Positions 23,168 through 30,782 of a stretch of 33,497 nucleotides of DNA are shown here, piece by piece; the first letter of the stretch is position 1, and each line of letters opens with the position of its first letter. The notes below the pieces were generated by a model, which made no database searches, had not been told where the DNA came from, and was given only the letters and a program-made list of their open reading frames with translations. The stretch comes from a bacterium (lineage in GTDB: Bacteria > UBP6 > UBA1177 > JAKLFG01), in NCBI GenBank assembly GCA_029573155.1, contig JAKQHE010000278.1, positions 1 to 33,497 on the forward strand, given 5' to 3'. The position numbers were made by a program, and so were the translations under genes.

Positions 23168-25194
23168 TCCGCTTTTCCCACTGACTGAGGCCATGGATCG
23201 GAAAAAAAGGTATCGACATGGAAGAGTTCATCGGAGGAGAAGTTTTCCTGTCGAAGAGATACTCTTTTCTTCGCGATCTCCGCCTCCAGTTCGACACTGA
23301 CCCTGTACTTTGAAAGGAATTGCAGGTTGTTTTCTTCTGTGTCCGGGTCTATCGGGTTGTTCAGGAAATAGAGAACTCGCCCCATGTCAAGATCGCCTGA
23401 GGGCATTTGAATATAAGCGAGATAATCGTCTTTTCGGCAAAGAGACCCGCCATTTTTACAATTCGTCACAAAATCATCAAGCGAGCGAACTCCGCCCATG
23501 TAATCGGTGCAATCGACGAGATACAACAGGTCTTGATAAACAGAGTTGTTGCGCGGGTAGTCCCAGTCATGTGGAAAACAATCTTCGCCACACCACGGTT
23601 GCAACAATACGGTCGAAAGATATTTCTTGTCTTTGAGCCAACCGATGTCGGCGATATCGTAGTAAGGAGAAAAATAAACGGTATTGAGGTTGTTCATGTC
23701 TGACAGTGCTTGAGCATAAATGCCTGCGGGGAACAGCGGCTTCGTGTCAAATTCGGAAGAATATATCAAACTACCCATATCGAGCCCCGCAATCTTTTCA
23801 TCAAGTTTTTCCACGGCATTCCGCATCGAAACGAAAGTGGTATTAGGAAAACGCTCTCGTACGGGGATATCCATCATGTCTCCTTCCATCGTCAAATTGA
23901 TGAGTTTTTCATTGTAGGAGAATTGAGAAAGTCCGATGTTGCTGCCCGGTTCGAGGATAACCAAGGACACGAGATTTGCCATACGAAGGAAAACGGTTGG
24001 GTCGTCTATCTGTATGTTCCTTCCTTCCATGCCAAGCGACTGTAGTTTCTCGGGATACGGAAGCAAGGAAAGGGGTGTTGGTCGCATGGTCTCTTGGTCT
24101 CCCCTGAAAATTAACTGGAGCAACGCAAGGTTTTCGTAATCCTGCAAAAAAGAAAGGTCCACGGGGAAAAGTATTTTACCAAAATTGAGAAATAAATGCA
24201 CCATGCTTTTCTTCGATTTCATTTTGCGGAGAAAGGTCGTATCGCTTCCCGGGAGACCATATATGGCCGCCAAGTGAAACCGTAAAAGTCTATCTAATTC
24301 GGTGACCGGTGAAAGATCCAAGTGGCTCAAATCCATTCCCCAAAGCAAAAAACCTTGAAGATGCTTTAATCCTTTTATCGGTTCGAGAGAAGAGAGATTC
24401 TGCGCCATAGTTAAATACAATTCACGCAGGTTGGGCATACAGCGCAGATCTTCAAGGTTTTTTGCTTGGTCCGTTAGAAAAGAATTCATGTTCGTAAGCA
24501 TTTCCCCGGTGATGGGCGTTGCAGCATCAATGCCGAGATTCTGTCTCACATCCGACTCGAATCCGGCGTCTTTGAACGAGATATTCCCTTCGCACATACA
24601 GTAACCCTTGTCGTTACAGATCAATCCCTCCGTGCAATCGGCGTTGTTTTCGCAGTAGGGTTTCACCGGGCGAAATCCGCCGGGATTATTGGGATAGCCA
24701 CCCTCCGGTAATTCGTCCGCATAATCATCCAGTGGCACATCGCACCGTTCGCCGAACCAACCGGGCTGACAAAGAGCGCAGAGCAGATCGCTCTCCTTAC
24801 TCAAAACAAGCATTCCTCCTTTCCAGAAAGAGGCCCTCGCGGTATAGTTCAAGCCATGGTCATTACAGAAAATCTTGTTTGCCTCTCCGCCATTGATACA
24901 TTTACCTTGATACTTTCCGACAAACCACTTCCGGCTGTCGCAGATACATTCGCCGTAAGGGTTACACACCTCGTCCTCGTTGCATGGTGGGTCGCAGAGC
25001 GGAAGACGAAGGCCATCGTCATTGTAGAGAAAAGGGTCGTCATCGTCGGTTTCTTCCCCCTGTTCGTCGTCGGAAGGAAAAAGATCGTTGTCTCCGGTCG
25101 ATGTGTCGGTATCTGCATACTGAGACGATTCCCCCGTACAGCCGGAAAGAGAAAACAATATCCCGAACAGGAACCATCCGAATATCTGCTTCAT
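23122..25194 (-). CDS. Leucine-rich-repeat lipoprotein with Asp-rich linker and EGF-like Cys modules
   Basis: A 690-aa lipoprotein: lipobox LSGC with Cys19, then a strongly acidic linker (DTDTSTGDND, DDEQGEETDDDD). Residues about 65-205 are Cys-rich and EGF-like (CDPPCNEDEVCNPYGECICD, CQPGWFGERCD, CTEGLICNDKGYCMC). Residues about 205-520 read as irregular leucine-rich repeats (LEDLRCMPNLRELYL, LEPIKGLKHLQGFLL, LDLSPVTELDRLLRF), preceded by an internalin-like cap. The rest is unassigned, with a few further Cys. The build suggests protein binding at the cell surface. GGAGG lies eight bases before the ATG. It follows the PDZ-like gene by 65 bases, with a hairpin in between, and is presumably cotranscribed from promoter copy G. 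It is visibly lower in GC than its surroundings. Confidence 0.8.
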   Translation of the reverse strand: MKQIFGWFLFGILFSLSGCTGESSQYADTDTSTGDNDLFPSDDEQGEETDDDDPFLYNDDGLRLPLCDPPCNEDEVCNPYGECICDSRKWFVGKYQGKCINGGEANKIFCNDHGLNYTARASFWKGGMLVLSKESDLLCALCQPGWFGERCDVPLDDYADELPEGGYPNNPGGFRPVKPYCENNADCTEGLICNDKGYCMCEGNISFKDAGFESDVRQNLGIDAATPITGEMLTNMNSFLTDQAKNLEDLRCMPNLRELYLTMAQNLSSLEPIKGLKHLQGFLLWGMDLSHLDLSPVTELDRLLRFHLAAIYGLPGSDTTFLRKMKSKKSMVHLFLNFGKILFPVDLSFLQDYENLALLQLIFRGDQETMRPTPLSLLPYPEKLQSLGMEGRNIQIDDPTVFLRMANLVSLVILEPGSNIGLSQFSYNEKLINLTMEGDMMDIPVRERFPNTTFVSMRNAVEKLDEKIAGLDMGSLIYSSEFDTKPLFPAGIYAQALSDMNNLNTVYFSPYYDIADIGWLKDKKYLSTVLLQPWCGEDCFPHDWDYPRNNSVYQDLLYLVDCTDYMGGVRSLDDFVTNCKNGGSLCRKDDYLAYIQMPSGDLDMGRVLYFLNNPIDPDTEENNLQFLSKYRVSVELEAEIAKKRVSLRQENFSSDELFHVDTFFSDPWPQSVGKADHSAKVIETISSVTR

Positions 25195-25219
25195 GCCTTT
25201 ACCTCCGAATAGTGAATTC

Positions 25220-25247
25220 CGGGGAGAAGGGTTTATCCTCCTCCCCG
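25220..25247 (-). promoter_or_regulatory. Intercistronic stem-loop (11 bp with one G-U pair)
   Basis: In the minus-strand transcript CGGGGAGGAGG pairs with CCTTCTCCCCG around a 6-base loop (ATAAAC); the single non-Watson-Crick position is G-U. No U-run follows. It ends 25 bases before the LRR lipoprotein start codon and mirrors the hairpin at 10007-10042 in both position and C/G-rich composition. Confidence 0.75.
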
Positions 25248-25259
25248 TAAACGAAAAGG

Positions 25260-26327
25260 TTAATGCAATGTTGTGACCACCCCGGTTTCATCTGTGATAT
25301 CAATCTCATATACTTCGCCATCGGAAAAATACTTGAACAGTTCTTCCAGAGAAGCAAAGTCGACCACGGCGATACCGTTGACCGAGATGATGGTCTTGCC
25401 GTTGAAGAAGGTTACCTCTTTCTCGTCGGCGAATTGAGGCGCAACCTGTTCAATGGTGATCCCGGCATACAGGCCATCCTTGGTTATCGCGGTACTTAAC
25501 ACCGTTCCCGTCTCAAATTCATCGGTGCTGTTGAGGATTCCCTGAATCGTTTTGTCGAGATTCTCGTACTCCCTTTTTTCGCCGGGTTTCAAGGTATCGA
25601 GATCTATATCGGCAACAATCGGTCTATCATCAAGCATCCGATTCATCGCCTTAACCGCTTCTTGGTCCCCCATGAAACTATCTGGGCCGCCTGAATCCCA
25701 TTTTTCGATGTAGACGACAAAATCTTTATAGGAGTCTTCTCGGGCTTCAGTGTCGACCCACAACCAGAAATAAAGCACCTGTACCCACTTGTCGATGTTG
25801 TCCAAAATGTTGTACATACCAAAAATGCCGCCGGGGCTAAAAGTCCCCGAACAGGGAGAAAGAGCACTGGTCATGGTCCATTCACTCAGCGCCCAAGTAT
25901 CCGTTGTCTCAGCATTTTTTCGAACCGAATAAGTAAATGCACACTCTGTAAAAACCTCTATGATTTCCAGATTGCTCGAAGAAACCGGTGAAATGACCGC
26001 GCGATACGATTTTCTGTAATTTCCATAGAGCTTGAGCGAAAGCACATGCGAGTATGTGTATCCATAGTCCCAGTGTTCGCCATACTCTTGAGGAGAATCA
26101 AGAACATCGGGAAGTTGTATCATGCACCAAGTGCTGTTGCCGCTCGGGCGAGAAGAGTAAAAGTCACTTTCGGAGTTGATGTACCCTTCGCCGCCGTACT
26201 GCCACCAGTAATACACATCGATGTTTGTGAGATCCTTGTATCCCTGACAAGGATAAACTGGACTGTCGTTGATTGCGAAGGCGTTCGCAAAGGCGAACAG
26301 AAGCGTGAAAAGGATCATGTTTCTCAT
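25260..26327 (-). CDS. Secreted protein with C-terminal PDZ-like domain (paralogue of 22028-23167)
   Basis: A 355-aa exported protein. ATG 26327 was chosen because GGGAGA is then six bases upstream and the signal peptide is compact (MRNMILFTLLFAFANAFA, cleavage before IND). The open frame reaches further upstream but would ruin the signal peptide. Shared with the 379-aa paralogue are the WLWVDT..R.DS.K.F segment, a GG...FMG element and a C-terminal PDZ-like unit (KTIISVNGIAVVDFASLEEL). Outside these parts the two differ strongly, and this gene is less GC-rich. Promoter copy G gives a leader of about 130 bases. The LRR lipoprotein gene follows in the same operon, suggesting that the two products work together at the surface. 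Confidence 0.8.
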   Translation of the reverse strand: MRNMILFTLLFAFANAFAINDSPVYPCQGYKDLTNIDVYYWWQYGGEGYINSESDFYSSRPSGNSTWCMIQLPDVLDSPQEYGEHWDYGYTYSHVLSLKLYGNYRKSYRAVISPVSSSNLEIIEVFTECAFTYSVRKNAETTDTWALSEWTMTSALSPCSGTFSPGGIFGMYNILDNIDKWVQVLYFWLWVDTEAREDSYKDFVVYIEKWDSGGPDSFMGDQEAVKAMNRMLDDRPIVADIDLDTLKPGEKREYENLDKTIQGILNSTDEFETGTVLSTAITKDGLYAGITIEQVAPQFADEKEVTFFNGKTIISVNGIAVVDFASLEELFKYFSDGEVYEIDITDETGVVTTLH

Positions 26328-26460
26328 GGTCATTCTCCCATAGTGTTGTTTTTCTCTTTTTGTCAAGCACTCGGTTTTGCTTACGATTTCTGTTCGGCGG
26401 CCCTCGGGATTTAAATACCGCACAACACCGTATGCCCATTTAACAACATCCTCCCTTCCG

Positions 26461-26494
26461 CCCCATAAGATACGGCATCGGAAGAAAAGGATTC
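26461..26494 (-). promoter_or_regulatory. Promoter motif copy G
   Basis: On the minus strand GAATCC (26494-26489) is followed after 16 bases by TATCTTATGGGG (26472-26461), a perfect consensus. It faces the PDZ-like/LRR operon and lies back-to-back with the ECF sigma gene. Confidence 0.88.
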
Positions 26495-26593
26495 GGGGTA
26501 AAAAGAAAAAACTTGAACGGGCGCGAAGAACCGGTATTATCGGCGGACGGTACGGCAGGGTGTCGTCATCGGAGCGGGAAACGGGATAACCGA

Positions 26594-27160
26594 TTGGATA
26601 TTCAAGATAAAGACCGCAACGATGAAAAGGCGCTCCTCGAACGGGCGCGCCGCAGCGATGTCGCCGCCTTCGAGACGCTCGTCCGTTCGCACGAAGACAA
26701 ATTGTTCTCGTTCGCCCTCTCCATCACCGGCGGAAAGGACGAGGCGGCGTACGAGATACTACAGGAGACGCTCATTCGCGCCTATCGCGGCATCGCCTCC
26801 TTCCGGGGCGACTGCGCGTTCCCCAATTGGCTGTGGCGGATACTGAAGAACAACTTCGAACGCTACAAGGACCGCGAACATGCGTGGGAGGGGAAGAGGA
26901 AGGGGCCCGGCGACACCCTTGAGGTCTCCACCGAGGAACAGGCCATCCACGAGGAGCGGCTGACCAACATCCGGCAACTCATCTCCCTGCTGAGCATCGA
27001 CGATCAGGAAACGCTTAACCTCATAGAATTCCAGAAGTTATCGCTCGAAGAGGCGGCCGCGCTGACCGGCATATCGATCGAGGCCTTCAAGTCGCGACTC
27101 CACCGGGCCCGGGAGCGGCTCGCGCGGTCGGTGAAAAAAAATAAGAATCTTTTTCTCTAG
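26594..27160 (+). CDS. ECF-type RNA polymerase sigma factor
   Basis: A 188-aa sigma factor from the TTG at 26594; an alternative in-frame TTG at 26513 would add 27 unconserved residues. Neither has a strong ribosome site, so the start is uncertain. Region 2 spans about 26-92 (FETLVRSHEDKLFSFAL, EILQETLIRAYRGIASFRG, FPNWLWRILKN) and region 4 about 130-182 (LLSIDDQETLNLIEFQKLSLEEAAALTGISIEAFKSRLHRAR). There is no region 3, as expected for the ECF group. The downstream gene encodes a zinc-type anti-sigma factor. Promoter copy F overlaps the 3' end of this gene and copy G lies back-to-back upstream. I infer that this factor reads the GAATCC-N16-TATCTTATGG motif. No copy of the motif points into the sigma gene itself. 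Confidence 0.9.
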   Translation: MDIQDKDRNDEKALLERARRSDVAAFETLVRSHEDKLFSFALSITGGKDEAAYEILQETLIRAYRGIASFRGDCAFPNWLWRILKNNFERYKDREHAWEGKRKGPGDTLEVSTEEQAIHEERLTNIRQLISLLSIDDQETLNLIEFQKLSLEEAAALTGISIEAFKSRLHRARERLARSVKKNKNLFL

Positions 27161-27178
27161 ACGATGTATCTTATGGGG
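27145..27178 (+). promoter_or_regulatory. Promoter motif copy F, driving the anti-sigma operon
   Basis: GAATCT (27145-27150), 16 bases, TATCTTATGGGG (27167-27178). The -35 half lies inside the last codons of the sigma gene and the -10 half lies between its stop and the anti-sigma start at 27196. If the sigma factor uses this site, it activates its own inhibitor. Confidence 0.88.
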
Positions 27179-27195
27179 TGACCAAGGAGAAGGCC

Positions 27196-27921
27196 ATGGA
27201 CGAACGGTGCCGACGGATTGACGAGTTACTGACCGACGCGATGACGCGGGAACTTTCTCCCGAAGAGCGCGCGATCCTCGATGACCATTGCGCCGCCTGC
27301 CCCTCCTGCGCCGGACAGTACCGCGCCCTCACCGCGGTGCGCGAGACCCTGCGGCGGCACCGCCCCGAGGATGACGCCCTTTCCGAGGATATGCGCGCCG
27401 CGCTCCACCGGCGGCTGGTCGAAGAGTCGGCCCGGCCGGAACGGGCCGTCGGCGCTCTGCCGTTCGGTCCCCGCTGGAAACTTGCCGGCGCGATGTTCGC
27501 CCTTATCATGCTGACGCTCTGCCTGTTCTCCTTCCTCGCGACGATCCCCGACGGGGCCGACGAAGGGACCGTCGTTTCACGCTCGGTCGTCAACGCCGGC
27601 GAGCCGCTCACCATCCGGCTGACCTATACCGCCGACCGGTCGCTCGCCGATGTCCGGGTAACGGTCCAACTGGACGACGGCGTATTTTTCCATACCGACG
27701 ACGAAACGCTCCGGCGCCTGAAGGAATATGTCTGGAAAGGCGACCTGAAGGAAGGGAGGAACGAGATACCCTTCGTGGTGGAGGTGGCCCGGACCGGCAC
27801 CCACCGCATCCGTACCGCCGCCGCGTACGACGGGATGCTGCACCGGCACGAGGTCGAACTGCAGGCCGGGCCGGGGACCGTCGCCGTCATCTACCGTTCC
27901 TTCCCGGAAAGACCGTTATGA
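27196..27921 (+). CDS. Membrane anti-sigma factor with zinc-binding (ZAS-like) domain
   Basis: A 241-aa protein. ATG 27196 is preferred because AAGGAG lies six bases upstream; the GTG at 27178 falls within the promoter. Residues 31-38 give HCAACPSC, the His-x3-Cys-x2-Cys motif of zinc-containing anti-sigma domains. One transmembrane segment follows (96-117, LAGAMFALIMLTLCLFSFLATI). Residues 120-241 would be outside the membrane and look like a beta-sandwich sensor (EPLTIRLTYTADRSLADVRVTVQLDDGVFF). It should hold the ECF sigma at the membrane until an envelope signal releases it. It overlaps the next gene by 4 bases, so anti-sigma and envelope genes are coupled. Confidence 0.9.
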   Translation: MDERCRRIDELLTDAMTRELSPEERAILDDHCAACPSCAGQYRALTAVRETLRRHRPEDDALSEDMRAALHRRLVEESARPERAVGALPFGPRWKLAGAMFALIMLTLCLFSFLATIPDGADEGTVVSRSVVNAGEPLTIRLTYTADRSLADVRVTVQLDDGVFFHTDDETLRRLKEYVWKGDLKEGRNEIPFVVEVARTGTHRIRTAAAYDGMLHRHEVELQAGPGTVAVIYRSFPERPL

Positions 27922-28457
27922 GACGCCTCGGCGTCGCGGCGCTCCTGCTGGTCCCCCTGTTCTTCCTGTACGCGGGGAAGAAAGATACGCTCAAGAGCGA
28001 CATCACGGTCGAACCGGGCGTGTACAAAAAAGGGTGGGAACGGGACTTTTTCCGCGACCTTCCGCCGCATGACCCGCCGGAAGAGAGCACCGACGCCGTG
28101 CCGGTATCTCCCGATGCCGATGCGATGAACCACCGGCGCGCCGTAACGGCCCCCCGCAGGATGCCGACACCGACCGTCACCCCGGAACCGGTCGTCGAAC
28201 CGGCACCCGGCCCCGCCACGACGAACCCCGAAGAAAAGGGTCTCGACGATACTCCGCCCCCTCCGCATGAGGAACGGCGGGCGCCGCGCCGACCGCCGGA
28301 ACCGGTCATCCTGCCCGACCTGCCCCCGGAGGAAAAGACACCTCCCGCAACCGGGACGCCCGCCGCCGATCCGGAAAAGAAACGGAAAGAGCGGCTCCGG
28401 GAACTGGAGAATAAACGGAAAAAAGGGAATTTCCGTGATCCGAAGATCACTTATTAG
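27918..28457 (+). CDS. Proline-rich single-pass membrane or exported protein
   Basis: A 179-aa protein with an N-terminal hydrophobic segment (RLGVAALLLVPLFFLYAG) that is either an uncleaved anchor or a signal. The rest is rich in Pro, Glu and Arg (PTPTVTPEPVVEPAPGP, PPPPHEERRAPRRPPEP) and ends in a basic helix (KKRKERLRELENKRKK). This is the make-up of a periplasm-spanning linker, as in TonB-like or wall-spanning proteins, but no TonB C-terminal domain is present. It is coupled to the anti-sigma gene (ATGA) and overlaps the barrel-like gene by 23 bases. It may carry a signal between the outer membrane and the anti-sigma factor; this is inference from position only. Confidence 0.72.
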   Translation: MRRLGVAALLLVPLFFLYAGKKDTLKSDITVEPGVYKKGWERDFFRDLPPHDPPEESTDAVPVSPDADAMNHRRAVTAPRRMPTPTVTPEPVVEPAPGPATTNPEEKGLDDTPPPPHEERRAPRRPPEPVILPDLPPEEKTPPATGTPAADPEKKRKERLRELENKRKKGNFRDPKITY

Positions 28458-29436
28458 TCTGCTTCTCCTCTGCTCGGTCGCGCGCGGGGTCGAGACCTCG
28501 TGGGAAGGGCAGGTGGCCGTCGGCGCGAAGTACAACAGCAATGTCGAGTATCTCTACCTCATCGACCGTCTTTCGGGCGATGATCTGCCGCGCAAAGAGG
28601 CGTTCTTCGCGCTCCTGAACGGCGATGTATCCCTTGTCATCGGCGAGGAGTACACCGGCAAGATCGGGTACTCGCTCGTCTCGGAATCGGGACTCGACCG
28701 GCCCGAACTCTCGCGGTTCGACCAGTATATCGCCGGGAGTTTCTCCCATCTTTTCGATGACGCGCTCCTGCTCGACTGTTCGCTGGTGCTCCATCACGCC
28801 GCCGAACGGTGGCCGGTACCGCGACAACTTTCCATCGACCTGTTCGGCTGGGTCACCGTGCTGTACGACCTTAACGAGCATTTCTCCCCGTATGGCTCCG
28901 CGCGGTTCGGGTACTATCACGACATAGACCCGTTCGGCGACCGGCGGCTCGACTATTTCCGGGGTCCGGCGGGGGGTGTCGAAGGCGGGTGGTACATCTA
29001 CCCGGCGGCCGACACCAGTTACCTCAAAACGGGGACCGGGCTGGACCTGAACTGGCTGCGCGACGAAGAATACGATCGCTTTACCGACCGGACGGGCGAT
29101 GTGTTGGGGGTCAGCAACAAGCACCTGCGCATCACGGCGCTGGTGGAGGGGGCCTTCGTCGACGAACGCGTCACCGCAGCGGTCGCGCTCCGGTATGTCT
29201 ATCAGTACTGGCTCGGCGTCGACATGTTCCGATACCTTGACTGGGAAAAACGGCGCATCGAACACACCATCTACCTGCAACCAGAACTCGAGTACCGGTT
29301 CCTCGAACATTACGCGGTCCGGGTGACCGGCAGCGTCATGCGAAAACTATCCAACATCGGCGAGCATAGAGATGATTACACCGATTATTCGTTCCTTCAG
29401 TTCACCGGGGCGGCCTCTTTCTCTTACACTTTTTAG
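28435..29436 (+). CDS. Outer-membrane beta-barrel-like protein
   Basis: A 333-aa protein from GTG 28435, chosen because AAGGGAA lies upstream and the N-terminus is then a signal peptide (IRRSLISLLLLCSVARG). The mature part is a series of amphipathic strands rich in Tyr, Asp and Gly (VAVGAKYNSNVEYLYL, YTGKIGYSLVSESG, YGSARFGYYHD, LQPELEYRFLEHYAVRVTGSV) and ends in the aromatic FSYTF, as expected of outer-membrane barrels recognised by the BAM machinery. The family cannot be named. It overlaps both neighbours, so it is one transcriptional and translational unit with the anti-sigma gene. It could be the envelope component whose state is sensed, or merely a regulon member. Confidence 0.75.
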   Translation: MIRRSLISLLLLCSVARGVETSWEGQVAVGAKYNSNVEYLYLIDRLSGDDLPRKEAFFALLNGDVSLVIGEEYTGKIGYSLVSESGLDRPELSRFDQYIAGSFSHLFDDALLLDCSLVLHHAAERWPVPRQLSIDLFGWVTVLYDLNEHFSPYGSARFGYYHDIDPFGDRRLDYFRGPAGGVEGGWYIYPAADTSYLKTGTGLDLNWLRDEEYDRFTDRTGDVLGVSNKHLRITALVEGAFVDERVTAAVALRYVYQYWLGVDMFRYLDWEKRRIEHTIYLQPELEYRFLEHYAVRVTGSVMRKLSNIGEHRDDYTDYSFLQFTGAASFSYTF

Positions 29437-30700
29437 TGCGATCGCCGCCCTGTGCATAGCCTGCGAAGCGCCGGTGCGCATCGAGATGGATGCGATGCTT
29501 TCCCCCGCCGACGCCGCCGATCGGGATGAAGCGGCGACGCCCGACGGCGATATCCTCGTCTCCCTCGTCACCGGCGGCGGCGCCGGCATTGACCGCGGCA
29601 CGGCGATACTCGATGCGGGTGACGGGGCGATCGTGTTGGGCGGCGTCACCGACGGGGAACTCGAACCGGGTAAAAAGAAGGGGGGGATCGATATGTTCCT
29701 CGCCCGGTACGAGGCCGACCGTTCGCGTGCGTGGCTCCGTCAGATCGGGAGCGGCGGCGACGACACCCTGACCGCCGTGGCGCGCGACGCAGAAGGGGCG
29801 CTCTACGCCGTCGGTCATACTTACGGCGCGCTGGGGGGAACGGCCTACGGCAAGGCCGACATCGCGGTCGCCAAGTTCGACGCCGACGGCGCACCGATAT
29901 GGATAAAACAGTTCGGCTCCGCCGAGGAGGACCGTGCTTTTTCAGCCGTTGCTATCGGCACAACGCTCTATGTCGGCGGTTCGACCACCGGGAAATTCCT
30001 GCCGGGCACCGTGCCGCAACAGGAGGATGGCTTCATCGTCGAGATCGACCCCGACGGTAATATCGTCCGTTCGACGCTTATCGGCAGTGAGGGGGTCGAC
30101 CGGGTCACGGCGCTGTTCCCCGGCGCGGCCGACACCCTCTACGCGGCCGGGACCACGACCGGCGCGATCCACGGCAACGGTTCGTTCGGCAATACCGACG
30201 GTTTTCTCGCGAATTACGATCTGTCCTTGGAACGGCGCTGGACCCGGCAGGTCGGCACCTCCGAAGCCGACATGATGATCACGGGGGTCGCCGGGCCGGA
30301 GAACATACTGCTCGCCGGGATGACCTTCGGATCGTTCGACGACGAGATAAACGCGGGGAACTACGACGCGCTCCTGCTCGCGTTCGACCTGAACGGCGAC
30401 CGCCTGTTCAGCCGCCAGCACGGCAACGACGGTCCCGACGCGTTCCACGGCATCGCCGTCGCCCCCGACGGATCGATCGTCGCCACCGGCTCATCGTTCG
30501 GCCCGGTATTTTCGCAACCGGCGACGGGCGGGTATGAGATCATTACGGTCCGGTACGACCGCTCCGGCCGCCTGCTCGACACCCTGCAGTACGGCTCCGC
30601 CGGGGATGACGGCGCGTACGCCGCGGTCGCGAACGGCGCCGGCGCGACGCTTACCGGGGTCGTTGACATGAATTATTTCCTTATGGATATCAAATGGTAA
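29372..30700 (+). CDS. Beta-propeller lipoprotein (SBBP repeats)
   Basis: A 442-aa protein with a long basic-start signal and a lipobox-like end at Cys31 (ALCIAC). About seven SBBP blades follow from residue 65, for example RQIGSGGDDTLTAV, VGHTYGALGG, KQFGSAEEDRAFSAV, RQVGTSEADMMITGV and LQYGSAGDDGAYAAV, each with a D.F/A....D..G strand. This is the same repeat as in the 908-aa lipoprotein at 10059-12785 but with backbone-like GC content. It overlaps the barrel gene by 65 bases and starts at an ATG with only a weak ribosome site, so coupling is likely. It is the last gene of the anti-sigma operon. A surface location is inferred. Confidence 0.8.
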   Translation: MITPIIRSFSSPGRPLSLTLFSAIAALCIACEAPVRIEMDAMLSPADAADRDEAATPDGDILVSLVTGGGAGIDRGTAILDAGDGAIVLGGVTDGELEPGKKKGGIDMFLARYEADRSRAWLRQIGSGGDDTLTAVARDAEGALYAVGHTYGALGGTAYGKADIAVAKFDADGAPIWIKQFGSAEEDRAFSAVAIGTTLYVGGSTTGKFLPGTVPQQEDGFIVEIDPDGNIVRSTLIGSEGVDRVTALFPGAADTLYAAGTTTGAIHGNGSFGNTDGFLANYDLSLERRWTRQVGTSEADMMITGVAGPENILLAGMTFGSFDDEINAGNYDALLLAFDLNGDRLFSRQHGNDGPDAFHGIAVAPDGSIVATGSSFGPVFSQPATGGYEIITVRYDRSGRLLDTLQYGSAGDDGAYAAVANGAGATLTGVVDMNYFLMDIKW

Positions 30701-30721
30701 CCGTTTTTTTCGCCCGGACCG

Positions 30722-30755
30722 GAATCCTTTTGCCCGCGCCGGGTCTCTTATGGGG
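30722..30755 (+). promoter_or_regulatory. Promoter motif copy E
   Basis: GAATCC (30722-30727), 16 bases, TCTCTTATGGGG (30744-30755), one change from the consensus -10 half. It precedes the 631-aa secreted protein gene by 28 bases. Confidence 0.85.
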
Positions 30756-30782
30756 TGAGAAACGGATGGAGGGAAAAGGTCG

